In this document: positions 1-11,383 of the stretch, piece after piece
Position numbering within the stretch: position 1 is the stretch's first letter
Layout: the number at the start of each line of letters is the position of its first letter
Assembly: GCA_943704525.1 (NCBI GenBank)
Contig: CALSCQ010001474.1
Span: 1 to 30,622, forward strand
DNA length: 30,622 bases
Source: Pigoraptor vietnamica
Taxonomy: Eukaryota > Opisthokonta > Filasterea
Reading direction: 5' to 3'
Position numbers and translations under genes: made by a program
Notes under the pieces: generated by a model
What the model was told of the DNA's origin: nothing
Seen by the model: only the letters and a program-made list of their open reading frames with translations
The model's database searches: none

Positions 1-546
1 GATCTGGGGGGGGGAGGGGGCAGTTCCCCGTTCGTTGCATTGCTGACTGATGATCACACGCGTCCATTCTGTTGTTGGTCCCAGAGTGAGCATTCCGCGG
101 GCTATTGTGCATCCGACGCCACCGCAGCCTCTCTCGTCCGCACCCAGGGGTGACACGATGAGCCTGCGCAAGGTGCGAAGCTGTGCAGCTGTATCGCCTG
201 TGTACGATGAGTGCGCGTAGGCCGTAAGCGTACAATGCGCAAAGTACTTTCCATGTGTGCACGAGTGCCGGCGTTCCCAACTGGACTTGCTTCATTCAAA
301 CTCCTGTGTAGCGAGCGCCTCACGGGACCTGCTGTTCCGCGCAGCACTGCGTGCGTGGCTACGAGCTCGTCCCTTCCATCGGAATGCGACGCGAGAGTCG
401 ACGATGATAGAGTGCCTTAGAGTGCCTCGAGATAAATTAACACATCCACCCATTCCTCTTTCCCTCTCTCGCAACTAGTCGCATGGCGTCTGTGATGTGA
501 GCTGATCCTCCGCTAACAATTCGCACAATAACTTTCGTGTATTTCC
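1..546. other. 3' flank of the histidine kinase gene, no gene seen
   Basis: Non-coding as far as I can tell. It opens with a G-rich run (positions 6-20), which could be a contig edge. Several short open frames exist on both strands but none resembles a protein domain or continues into a neighbour by splicing. The stop codon of the histidine kinase gene lies at 547-549 on the minus strand, so this stretch holds its 3' untranslated region and whatever lies beyond. Confidence 0.6.
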
Positions 547-3500
547 TCATCGATCGCGTTCCCTGCTTGGGAGCACGTCCTTCACCGCCGCCCACAGCTC
601 CTGCGCCTTGATGGGCTTCGTGAGATGCGCGACAAACCCGGCCTCCAGGCTCTTGCGCACGTCCTCCTGCGTGCAGTATCCGGACAGGGCAATCGCGCGC
701 ACGTCCGGACGCATGCTCCGCAGCGTGCCCAAGAGGTCCCTTCCAGAGCCGTCCGGGAGTCCGATGTCGGACAGCACAAGGTCGAACGCTCCGTTTTTTC
801 GGAACACGTCCGTCGCTTCGGCGCACGACTCGGCGACGGTGACGTCCATGCCAAGCCTTGACGAGAGCAGCCGCGCGAGGACCTTCGATGTCGTCTTGTT
901 GTCCTCGACGACGAGCACCGCGGACGATTGCCGGAGCATGCGCTTCGGAGAGAGGACGGTCTCTTCGCCCTCTTCGTCCATGGGCGCGTCTCCAACGGGC
1001 GTCGATGCAGCGCACGCTATCTCGTTCGTCACGTCGCATTCGGAGCAGGCGAGCGGCAGGCGCACCGTGAACTCTGCGCCCATTCCCAATCCCGCGCTGT
1101 TCGCGGTGATCGAGCCGCCGTGCAGTTGCACGAGGGAGCGCGCGATCGACAGTCCGAGACCGAGGCCCCCCAAACTGGTCCGTTCGGCTGTTCGCGCCTT
1201 GCTTAAACGCCTCGAATATCTGCGACAGAAAGGGGCGCTCGATGCCGCAGCCGTTGTCGCGGAGGGTCACGACGATCTCCGGCTGCATCCCGTCCGTGCT
1301 CACGTGCGTGGACACGCGGAACACGCCGCCCGCTTCGGGAAGGAACTTGGCCGCATTCCGCGCGATATTCCAGAACACCTGGCGCAGGCGAACCGCGTCG
1401 CCGTTCACAACGCACCTGGGATCAAGTGGGCACGGTCAGTCTCCACGCTCAAGCGCTGCGCACGAACCAGCCCTCACGCTAAAGTGGGTGCACTCACAGG
1501 GGCGCGTCCAGGCATAGTTGGATGTCGGCGCCCTTTGCGGCAAAGTCCGTGCGGACGATGCGCGCGACGTCCTGGAGTATCTCGTGCACGTGCACTTCGG
1601 CGAGCCGCAGCACAATTTTCCCCGCGTTGAGTCGCGACATGTCGAGGAGATCGTCGATGAGCGCGGTTTCCAAAAGAACGCCTTGGTACACCGTCTCGAA
1701 GGCATCACGCACACCGGGCGAAAGCGCCCCGTCGTGGCGCGCGTCGTCCGCGATAAGGAGGAGCGGGGTGAGTGGGGTGCGCAGCTCGTGGGACAGCGTT
1801 GCTAGAAAGCGGCTCTTGGCTTCGTTCGCCTGCTCGAGACTGGCAAGCTGCGGTGGGTGCGGTCGCCCTGTCAGCGCATGCACGCACATGCTCTCATCAC
1901 GCACGCACGGCCTGTTTCACATACACCATACACGCATGCATGCGCGCAATCGCACCCCATTGCAGTCCGGCACTTCCGCAACCCACCTGGCTGATCAACG
2001 CAGCGGCGAGGCGGTCCCTCATGACGGCGATCCCGAGAGCGATGGCCACGTGACGCGCGAGCGATGTAATGCACCCTTCCGACGGACGCCCGTCCCAACG
2101 CTGTGCCTCAATGCCGTCCGGCCGCGGCAAGACGGGTTTCCATATGGACAGCGCACCCCACACGCCGACGCCGTTCTTATCGACAATATGCACGCACACG
2201 TCCGGGACTCGGTCGACGACCTCTCCCGCGCTCGCAAACGGAGCGGTGCACTCCCACAGCCAGTTTTCGTCCTCTGTGGGGAGCGCTTGCGAGACCGCCA
2301 CGCGAATTTCAACCCTCCGCGCGCCCACACCGACATGGATGCCGGTAACGGCGGTGGTTGCAATGTCGTGGATGGGCACGTTCGTCGCGACGTTGGTCGC
2401 TATGAGGGTGAGAAGCTGGTCGCGCGCCTTGTTGCACTTTTGCAAGCGCGCCATCCGCGCATGGCCGCCGACACGCGACACGAGATCCCTGCGTGAGTGA
2501 CGATGGCGGTGAGTGGGCTGTGCACATGGGTGTTTTCGACTTGCGTGCATACCACAGCACGACCGTGCACTGACTGCCGCACCGCAGAAAGCGCAGAGCA
2601 CTCGAACACACCTCCGCTGGAACGGCTTCGCGAGGAACTCGTCGACACACAGCTCGCGAGCGTGGGACAGCGCGTCGTCGTCCACGCGCGCCGTGAGCAT
2701 GATGATCTTCAGCATCTGCAGCCGGGCGTCGTGACGCATCGCACGCACAAGCGCTAGGCCGTCGTCCGCACCCCGCATCATGCAGTCGGTGACCACGGCG
2801 TCCGGCAGCGGAATGTCCCGACGGCGCAGTTCCGCGAGGGCGGCGTCGCCATCTTCGACTGGAGTCACGCTGAAGTGCTCGCCAAGGATGCCGCAGAGGT
2901 AGTTGCGCATGTCGGCGCTGTCGTCCACCACAAGCACGCGGAAGGGCCCGTCGAGTCCGCGGAAATCAAACTCTTCGCCGCAACTGTTGCACTGGTCTTC
3001 CGAAACCGGACACGACTCGAGCGTTGAGACGCTGGCAGGCGCACTTTCCGGTTCCCTAGCGAGCGTGCCCACAAGTCCACCTACGGCGCCCGCAACGATG
3101 GGCGTCGGCGGCTCAACGTCGTCCAACGACAGCGCAGACACGCCGCTGTTCGGCGAGAAAGAGCGCGTTTTCTGCGAGCCCCACGTGAGAGACTCTGCGA
3201 GGTACTGGTCGCGGAGTCGCGCCACGTTGATGCGACGGGCAGCAGGAGAATACACAGGCTGCACGCCAGCGCCGGTAGCCGACTGCAAACCGCGGCGCAG
3301 CACGACGACGAACGTGGATCCCTTTCCCTCTGTGCTCTTCACAGACACACTGCCGCCGTGCACTGTGGCGACCTCGCGCACCAGCGCAAGTCCCAATCCC
3401 GTCCCCTCCAAAGAGCGCGTCGCCTCGTTTCGCACGCGGCCAAAGGGCTTGAAAAGCGTCGGCAGGTCGCTCTCACGCACGCCGCAGCCCGTGTCGGCGA

Positions 3501-5395
3501 CGGTCAGCCGCACCGCGTCGTCACCGTCGTCCCTCAGCGTCACCGTGATCGTACCTTTGCGAGTGAACTTAATCGCGTTGCTCACGAGGTTCGCGACGAG
3601 CTTATCGTACATCTGTAGGTCGACGCAGACGGGTCCGGACAGCGGCGGACAATCGAGGATGAGCTCCAGCCCGAGGCGCTCGCACGCGGCGCTGAACAGC
3701 GTCGCCACTTGCGTCGTCGCTTCGGAGAGGTCGATCGGCTCGAAGGACGCCGCGGACGCGCCCCCACCGGCCCGGAACGAGTCGAGGAGCATGTTGACCA
3801 TGCGCAGCATTCGATGGCCGTTGCGCAGCACGACAGTGAGGTCGCTCTTGATGTCGTCGGGAAGCGAGTGTGCGCGCGGGGACGAGAGTATGTTGTCGAG
3901 GGGGTCCACGATGAGCGTGAGCGGCGTGCGGAACTCGTGGTGGACGTTGCTGCATTCGCAAAGTGCGGTGTAAGCGGCGCACACACCACACATCACATAG
4001 ACACACACACATGACACACTCGCTCTCTCTCTCTCTCGGCACACTCACACGCACACACACATGTGAGGGGCAGTCTGAATTGGTGCCTTACAGTGTCACA
4101 ACAAGATCATCACTCACCGAAGCAGCTCTGTCTTCTGACGGTCCATTTCGGCGAGCGACTCTATCCGCGCGCGCTCTTCCTGCGCCGCCTCTGCGTTCAC
4201 GAGCACCGTCTGGAGGTGATCGACGACGAGGTCGAGGAACTCGCAGTACCTGTCGTCGAGACGGAGCACCGGGCGAATGCCGGCCACGAGGATGGCGATC
4301 GTCTGTTTGCGGGACGTGCGCGGTGAGCCACATGGTGCGTGCCGCACACGCGCACACGTGGTTGTCATGGCACACAGTTACTACGCCCGCGGCATGTTAT
4401 CGCATGCGCGACATAGGCAACTGCGAACCCACCCGCACACCGGTCATGCCGCGTATTTTCACAGGAAGAAGAAGCGACTGGTTCTCGCTCGCCTCGTTGC
4501 CAAGGCACACGCCCTCGCCAGAACGCAAGACGCTGTAGAGTGCGGCGATACACTCGCTTGCGCGGCGCTTCGACTGTGAGCTGGGCATCGAACTCGTCGT
4601 GGGTGGCGAGCCGGCCGACGGCGGTGTCGGCTGTGACTCCGACGGCGTTTCATTCTCCGCAGCTGTCAATGCGTCGCACGCAAGCACGCGCGGCCACTCG
4701 CACGGCGCTTCCATCGGCGGATATTCTCGCCGCATTGTCCCGTCCTTCACGACGTAGATGCACGGGGACACGACGTCGACGCACCGCTGCGACAGTGCGC
4801 AGCCCGCCATGATGCAGGCCTCGGCAACCGAACGCGCCGGCGCCGCGCCCACAGCGAGGTCGCTCAGCGCCCGCAAACGCCGCTCGCTGAGGACGCGGTC
4901 GGTGGTTTCGAGGCTGGTGTTCAGCACGGCGACGACGGATTCATCGGCTCCCCACACCGCACTGAATGCGAACGAGAAGTAGCACTCCTCCCTGTAGCCC
5001 ATCCGCTCGAGGGTGACCGGCATGTCCGCGGAGTACGTCGGCGCACCCGTGCGAAAGACGCCGCAGATCATCGGAACGATCGCGTCCGCGATCTCCGGCC
5101 ACGCGTCGTCGAAGGGCGTCCCGAGACACCAGGGGTGCTTCCGGCCGATAATTGGACGGAAGGCATCGTTGTAGATCATCAAGCGACGGTCGCCGGCGTA
5201 CACGCACATGGGGAAGCGAGACGTCAGCAACACGTTCACAATCGTCTGCAGCTGCGAAGGCCATGTGTCGCGCGGTCCGAGGGGCGTTCGCGACCAGTCC
5301 ATTTCGCTTACAAGTGTGCTCATGCACGGCTCACTGGCCGCGTCAGCCGGCGACTGCGCGGCAGAGTGCCGGTGAGGAAATCCCCAGTGCTCCAT
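547..5395 (-). CDS. Tandem double hybrid histidine kinase (PAS-GAF-HK-REC-GAF-HK-REC)
   Basis: Exons by splicing logic: 5395-4439, 4302-4118, 3949-2612, 2488-1987, 1847-1498, 1415-547; about 1,399 residues if the G6 frameshift is ignored. Order: PAS-like sensor (about residues 30-170) opening with the motif TPLGPRDTWP, well known from bacterial and fungal hybrid kinases; GAF-like region (185-345); HisKA with NVHHEFRTPLT (catalytic His near 385); HATPase_c with N-box LVSNAIKFT, DTGCG and GTGLGL; receiver with VVDD, VVTDCMM and AKPF; a second, divergent GAF (about 870-990); second HisKA with LSHELRTPLT (His near 1014); second HATPase_c with WNIARNAAKF, DNGCG and GGLGLGLS; second receiver with VVEDN, LSDIGLPD and TKPI. 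No membrane segment is seen, so it should be a cytosolic His-Asp phosphorelay sensor; its signal is unknown. Six consecutive Gs (plus-strand C6 at 1166-1171) break the frame just before the second G2 box: five Gs would restore continuity. The exon 3/4 join (KPFQRR to DLVSRV) and the others keep phase. Start chosen as the first Met of the open frame; a Met at about residue 25 also precedes the PAS domain. Confidence 0.92.
1166..1171 (-). other. Frameshifting G6 tract in the second kinase domain
   Basis: On the minus strand the tract reads TTT followed by six Gs and CCTCGG. The upstream frame gives a normal HATPase_c lead-in (IFEAFKQ, then DQFGG). The downstream half of the domain (GLGLGLSIARS) and the whole second receiver lie in another frame that joins only if one G is absent. 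No plausible intron fits between the two halves, because the conserved motif is contiguous across the tract. A sequencing or assembly indel in a homopolymer is the simplest reading; a real truncating mutation or slippage site is possible. Confidence 0.85.
4009..4064 (-). repeat. AC/TC simple repeat in kinase intron 2
   Basis: Plus-strand ACACAC blocks flank a CT(n) block at about 4019-4037. They lie within the intron 3950-4117, so the transcript carries UG and GA repeats. Confidence 0.85.
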
Positions 5396-7341
5396 TTGCC
5401 TGCCGTCCGTCGGGCCAAACCCTTACTCTTCAACCGTTGACTCAATTTTGTTGCCTGGCCGAGATTGCAAGGGAAGTGCCTGCCCACGAATTGTGCCAAG
5501 TTTCAGAGGTTAGTGCCTGACGGTGCAGCACGCTGATTCGGCGCTGCCAGTGGCGCCGCCGGACTGATAACAGTCGGCTCAGTCACCGCGGCGGCAGCAC
5601 TCACCACTGATCGGTCACTTCCGCATCGGCCGGTTCGATCACTCTTGCGAAGTCGCACGCACACGACAATGTGACTAATGGCGCCGCAATGCGTTGAAGA
5701 GTTATGTGTTTTCAAGGCGACGGTGTGTGATTCTGACTGGCCGCGGTTCGGTGAGCACGGCAGTCAGTCAGCACTGAGCGTGCCACCGCCGTTCAGCTGT
5801 TGTGGTCGTTTTACGCAACAAGGAATGTCCCTCTGTCCCTACAAGCAATTGGAGTCAAAACCACTGGGCGTTCGAGTGAATCCCCTCTTTGCGTCGAAAA
5901 AAGTCCGTGTGAAAAGACAAGTGCTCGCAAGGGTACAGAAATAAAACCTTCCGATGGCCGGATGAACGTCCAGACTCCTGGTTTCCTATGCGCATGTATT
6001 GCACCTTGTTACCCGTGTTACCGATCACGGAACACTGTCCCGATCTGGTGAATTTTCGCCGGACGGCATTCCTTGCGTATTTTCAGTGACTCAATCTTTG
6101 TACTGAGGTGAGGCAGCGTTCAGTTGCACGCGGCGTGCAGAAACAGTATGTGTAGACTCCGTTCCGACTGCTCACTTAATCAGTGTCAGCGTCATGCACA
6201 CTGAGTGAAAGTCCCGGCGCCGCCGCCGGGCGCCGAGCGAGGGCTGGCCTCAGCCGTGCCTCAGCGTGTTGCCGGCGCCGGCCGCCTGAGGCAGTGACTC
6301 TCTTCAGTGTCTCACTGATTGAGTGGCTCGGTGTCGCCACTCACTGATTTTGGAAGAGAAGTAATTAATTGCATAATTAGAATTCGCCCATTGTTGCGGT
6401 TGTCCGTTCGTCGAATAGGGCCGAGGCCACGTTCATGCGTTGCACCAAAACGACCACCCGTTGCGCGTGAACCTGAAACTGATCCGACTGCTCAGTGACC
6501 CGGCACCGCCAACGTCGTTCACGGCCGGCCTGCCGCATTCCGTACCACCAGTTGTTGAAGGGTGGACCGTGATGGTGCGCCGGCGGACGGCCGGCCGAGT
6601 CAGCGCCCGAGCGCCACTGAAAAAGACTGGGACTGATGCGGGCAGCCGGGCCGGTTGTGCACTGAGTCAGTCGGTCCCAGCGCTGCCGCCGATCAGCCGC
6701 CGAACGGCACGGTCTTTACTCGGGAAGCCCTGGCCAGTTCCCGGCTAGACTAGCCGGCTGACTGGCACTCTTCAGTTGACTGTACAGGCCCCTGACCAGT
6801 ACACCGTCACTATTTTACCCTGAGGGCGGGACGGATGGCTGTGGCTGCCCGGCCCGTTGCCTGAGTTCTCGAGAGGCCAGCCCGATTGTCACGAGCCGAG
6901 GCCGACCGTCGGAGCCCGTCCAACCGGCACTGGCCCCGGACTGGCGCCGGCTGAGTCAGGTCGCGGCGGCGGCGCCCCGCGGCGGCCGGCGGGGTCCGGC
7001 GGCCAGACTGCCCGTGAGATTGGAACCGTGACTGGGGCGCGCCGGCCGTGACGGGCACGCCGATCATGCAACTGAAGCCCAGCCAACCAGCTGGGGCCAT
7101 CGAGTCCGGCCAGCGTCAGCACTGTCGGACGGCCGGCAGTTACTGGAGAGTGGCTGATCTTTTCACAACTTTTTAGCGTAAGGTCGATGTTACACTGCAC
7201 CCGCGCACCGTTGATGTTACATGCATCGCACGTGACTGGCACGGCTGTTCACTTCAGTTTTTCTTGCTCTTCAATCGCTCGTTTCCGCCGTTATTTCTCG
7301 CCGTTGAGTTACTGTGCGAGCACAGGCGTACACCCTGTGAC
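5396..7341. promoter_or_regulatory. Long divergent intergenic region, GC-rich, dense in TCAGT/ACTGA
   Basis: A stretch of 1.9 kb between the start codons of the kinase (minus) and EMC1 (plus), far longer than the other divergent spacers (0.66 and 1.05 kb). No open frame looks like a protein. The words TCAGT and ACTGA occur about 19 times between 5560 and 6780 by hand count, against two or three expected. Other landmarks: palindrome ACTGAGTCAGT at 6661-6671, which contains TGAGTCA, the Gcn4/AP-1 type core; inverted repeat CCGGCTAG-A-CTAGCCGG at 6741-6757; an AT-rich patch at about 6359-6382 within otherwise GC-rich sequence; several GCCGGC palindromes. TG/AC microsatellites, common elsewhere, are absent. 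It must contain at least the two promoters; the rest is unexplained. Confidence 0.6.
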
Positions 7342-7510
7342 ATGGATTTGCGCACGGCGCTTGTGGTGGCCTTCGTACTCGCGACGCTCGCGCCATCCGA
7401 AGCGCTCTACGAAGACCAAGCGGGCCTATTTGACTGGTGCGTGGACGCCGTTTGCGAGATGCCTCCAGAACAATGTGTGTTGCGCCGACTGCATCTGCTC
7501 TTGGGTGTGT

Positions 7511-7547
<37 letters not shown>

Positions 7548-10500
7548 GCGCTTCACTCGGTGCAAAGTGCGCCTGTGAACGCATTCATCCCATCTGATTT
7601 CCTGCGCCTAGTTGAGTTCTATGGGCTCTCAACCCCAAACTACCTTGCATGAGGCTGACTATTGTGGCATTGAGGCTGCGCTGTGATTGTAATTGAGTGT
7701 TGTGCTTTTGGCCTCAGGCACAAGCGAGTTGTTGGCGTTCCCTTTGACGCCTCTTCCGACGGAAAGCGCGTGTTTGTCGCCACGGAATCGAACGCAATCG
7801 CAGCTCTCGACGCGCTCTCGGGTGATGTCGGTGCGTACTGTGAATTTCGTCTTATTGTTTCTTTCCCTCTTTATATGCCATGTGGCCGACATTATTGTTT
7901 CTTTCCCTCTTTATATGCCATGTGGCCGACAACCCTGACACTCTTCCTCGTATGGTGCGACAGTGTGGCGCCACGTGCTTGGGGAGTCTGAAGACGACGC
8001 GCTCAATGCATTCGTGCACGGCGGCGGTGGTGAGTGGCTGTGAACGACCATCGTATATGGCAATAATGGCAGCAAATGTTCCTAATTTTGCCAGAAAGAG
8101 CATGACATGACCATTCATGTGCTCTCGTCATCCAACCAGCGCTCTTGACTCTCTCCGGCGGTCGTCGCTTTCTGCGTCGATGGGACGAGAAGACGGGTGC
8201 ACTCGCGTGGGAGGCCCTTCTCTTCTCGCTCTCGCAGCGCACGGCAGTTCCCTCTGAGCGCTCGCTTCGCAGCGACGGCCTCTCCGGCATGTCGTCTGCG
8301 GCGTACGTTCCGTCGCAAAAGGCCGTTGTGGTGGCGTCTGGGGCGGGGCTCCAGCTGCGACGGGTGGTCGACGGCTCGCTCGTGTGGGCGACGCCGCTCA
8401 GGTGAGATTCGATGGTGTTTGTATGTGTGTCGCCCCGCAATTATTGCGTTGTCACTTCATGAGTGTGAAGGGTGACTGAACTTGCGCATTTATGTGCGGT
8501 CGCTTGCGTGCATGAGCCTGATGATGTACACCATTTCTGTTGTAGCTGCCCTTCGTGGCTCGTGTCCGTCGCCGCCGAGGGTTCGTCGGATGCGATTGTC
8601 GCCACGTGCGCCGATGCGTCGGCCAAAGCACTCGCCTATGCCACGGTGGATCCCGCGACGGGCGCTGTCCGCGTGCAGGGCTCCGTCCCCGTCCCCGAGA
8701 GGTGCGTGTTGTCGCTCTCTCTCTCTCTCGATTGCACTGCGTGTGTGTGCGTGCCCTATGTACCTCTCTGCGGCATTGCAGTATGACCGCGAGTCGTGTG
8801 GTCGGTCGTCAGTGGAACGGCACAGTCACCGTCTTAGCAACCCCATTGCGCTTTCTGCCCGCAGCCTCGACAGCGCGAGTGTCGTTGCGGTCGATTCCAA
8901 AGGCGTCCTTCTTTCCACTTCCTCCGGCGCCGTTTCGTTTGTCGACATCAGCGGCTCCAGTGCCTCGCTAACGCCCCGTGGGAACGTGGGAGCAACTGGC
9001 ACTGCACTGCTAAACAGGGGCGGTGCGCGGGTGGTCGCGAGTGACACGAAGAGCGGCCATTCGTCCGTGCTCGGTGCGGATGGGACGGTCGCGCGTGACG
9101 TCGAGGGCCTTGCGTGTGTGGCCGGAAGCAAGCTCGTGGTCCTCTCTGCGGGCGCGAAGGTAAGGGAATCGCCCAAACAGTTCTTTCTGTAGTGGTGGCT
9201 GGCTCTTTCGCCAGTATCTTCGCACTTGTTACGTTGTCCCGCTCTGCATTTCGAGCCGCTGCATTGTTCTGAACCCTGTTCTGTCACGTGATCAGGGCTC
9301 GCTGTCGTGGTCCATCGTGGAGGAGGACGGCCGCACATCTGCCAAGGGCGCCGTCTCCATCCCCTCTCCCGCAACCGGCACTCTGCAGCCCATCCGCGTG
9401 TTTTGTGACCAGGGCGCCCGCGCTGCGTTGGCCGTTTTGTCCGACGGTTCCGTCGCCCGCTTTGAGACGTCGACGTATTCTACGAACGCCGCGCTTTGGG
9501 TGCGCGACGAAGGCCTTGCCGAGATTTCGGCGGTGGAGTTTGTGGACCTTCCCGCGCGGGGCATCGAGTCGCTGGAGAGGGAATTTTCGCACGAGCACAA
9601 CGCCCACGCGGCCGCCTCCAACATTGTCTCTCTCTTCGTCAACCGCATCTCCACGCAGCTGTCGCAGCTCGTGAGCACGCTCTCCCGCCTCCCCGACGTG
9701 CTCGGCGCACTCGCATCGCGACCCCTCTCGTCTTCTGACGACGGCAAGGGCGGCATGACCCGCGATCAGTTCAACCTCCGACGCGTCGTTGTGGCGGCCA
9801 CTCGCCGCGGCGCCGTGTTTGGCATCCACGGCGACACGGGCTCCGTTTTGTGGCGCGCGTTGCCGGAGGCGCTTGCGGTCCCGTCACACGGCGCGAAGGT
9901 GGCGCTGCTACGATCTGCGGTGCACTTCCCAGCGGTCGCTGCGGTTGTCGGCGCGGGCGGTGTGTCTGTGTTTGATCCGCTTACGGGCGCTGCGAGCGCG
10001 GAGAGCAAGGGCTTTGTGCTGCAGGGCAAGAAGGTCTTGCAGTCGGTCGTGCTCCCGGATGTCGACGCGCACAGTGTGCACGTCCTCGTCGCACTCGATT
10101 CCGAGCTGAAGGTGCGCCCCGCTGCTGTTGTGCGCCGTTGAAATGGCGGGAATTGTAGTCTTATGCATTCATGTTTCTGCGTTTTTGTTGAGGACAAGAA
10201 AAGCACGCAGCCTCGACAGCCCTTGTTGCCGTATCTCATGGATGTTATTATGTGCCCCCAGGTCCATGTCGTCCCCGACAACGCCGAGGCTCGCGCGGCG
10301 GCGGCTGCGCACCCCGACGGCGTCTTCGTCCACACTATTGACACGACGGCGTGCAAGATTGACGGATACAAGATTGGAGGTGAGTGGGGATTGCCGAGTG
10401 GGTTGTCAACTGTTGAGAGTGGCGTGGCCCGTCGTCCTCGTCGTTTGTGTTATTGACATCTGCCCCGTCGCGTGCGCCAGCATCCCTCTCGGCGTCGCTG

Positions 10501-11323
10501 GTATGGACAGTGCGCCCGTGCGACCCTTCCGCGGGCGAGCGCATAGTGGCAGTGAGCAGGAGCCCTTCGTACGTGCGCAGCGCCTCCGTCGGCCGCGTGC
10601 TCGGCGACCGCTCCGTGCTGTACAAGCCGCTGAGCGCGGGTTTGTTCGGCGTGTTTGTTGGGCGCGCGACGGACTCGACGCCGTGCCGCCACGTCGACGC
10701 GCCGGGTGCGACGTTCGCCGTAGTGGACTCTGTGAGCGGTGAAATCGTGACGCGCGAATCGCACCCGACGGCAAAGGGCCCGCTGGCGGCGGCGATTGCG
10801 GAGAATTGGGTCGTCTACTCGACGTACAACGCGAAGCTCCGCCGGACGGAGCTCGTGGCAATGGAGGTGTACGACGACGCGGAATCCGTCCGGAACACGT
10901 GGGTGTGGGCTTTGTCACTCCTGGGATCGAGGTGCCCCTGCCTGTTGAGTGCACGTGCGGCTGTGCCCTCCGCTTCGTGCGACGTTCGTGCACGCGTGTG
11001 TGTGTGTCGTGAAGCGCCATCAAATGCAGTCGCCACATGTTCCCCCCCCCCCCCCTCTTCCCCAATAACACAACAACCACACATTCTCATGCACACAGGT
11101 CGATCACGACGTCCCTCGAGGGCCGCCACCACTGGCGCATTCTGACGCAGGCGTATGTGATCGGCAGCGTCGTTCGCACGCTCGCAATCACCACCACGGA
11201 GCGCGGCATCACCAACCGCCAGCTGCTGCGTGAGTGTTCATCTCCTGTGACGTTGCGTCACACAAGCGCATTGTCGTTTACTTGTTTCTTGCTTTGGGCG
11301 TGCTCCTTTCTTGCGTGATGTGG

Positions 11324-11383
<60 letters not shown>

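Noticed and set aside
547-1408. The kinase end as a separate gene or an intron over the G6 tract
   Set aside because: The HATPase motif is contiguous across the tract once one G is ignored; no donor and acceptor pair preserves it.
5632-5640. GGTTCGATC, resembling a tRNA B box
   Set aside because: No A box, acceptor stem or cloverleaf pairing can be found in the preceding 80 bases on either strand.
6810-7100. Arg/Pro/Ala-rich open frame on the minus strand
   Set aside because: Composition follows the local GC richness; no domain, no splice continuity, and it overlaps the EMC1 upstream region.
8782-8864. Possible extra EMC1 exon after GGCATTGCAG, reading MTASRVVGRQWNGTVTV
   Set aside because: It enters in a usable phase but cannot rejoin exon 6 without an intron shorter than any seen here. 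The direct splice 8701 to 8865 gives a normal EMC1 sequence.
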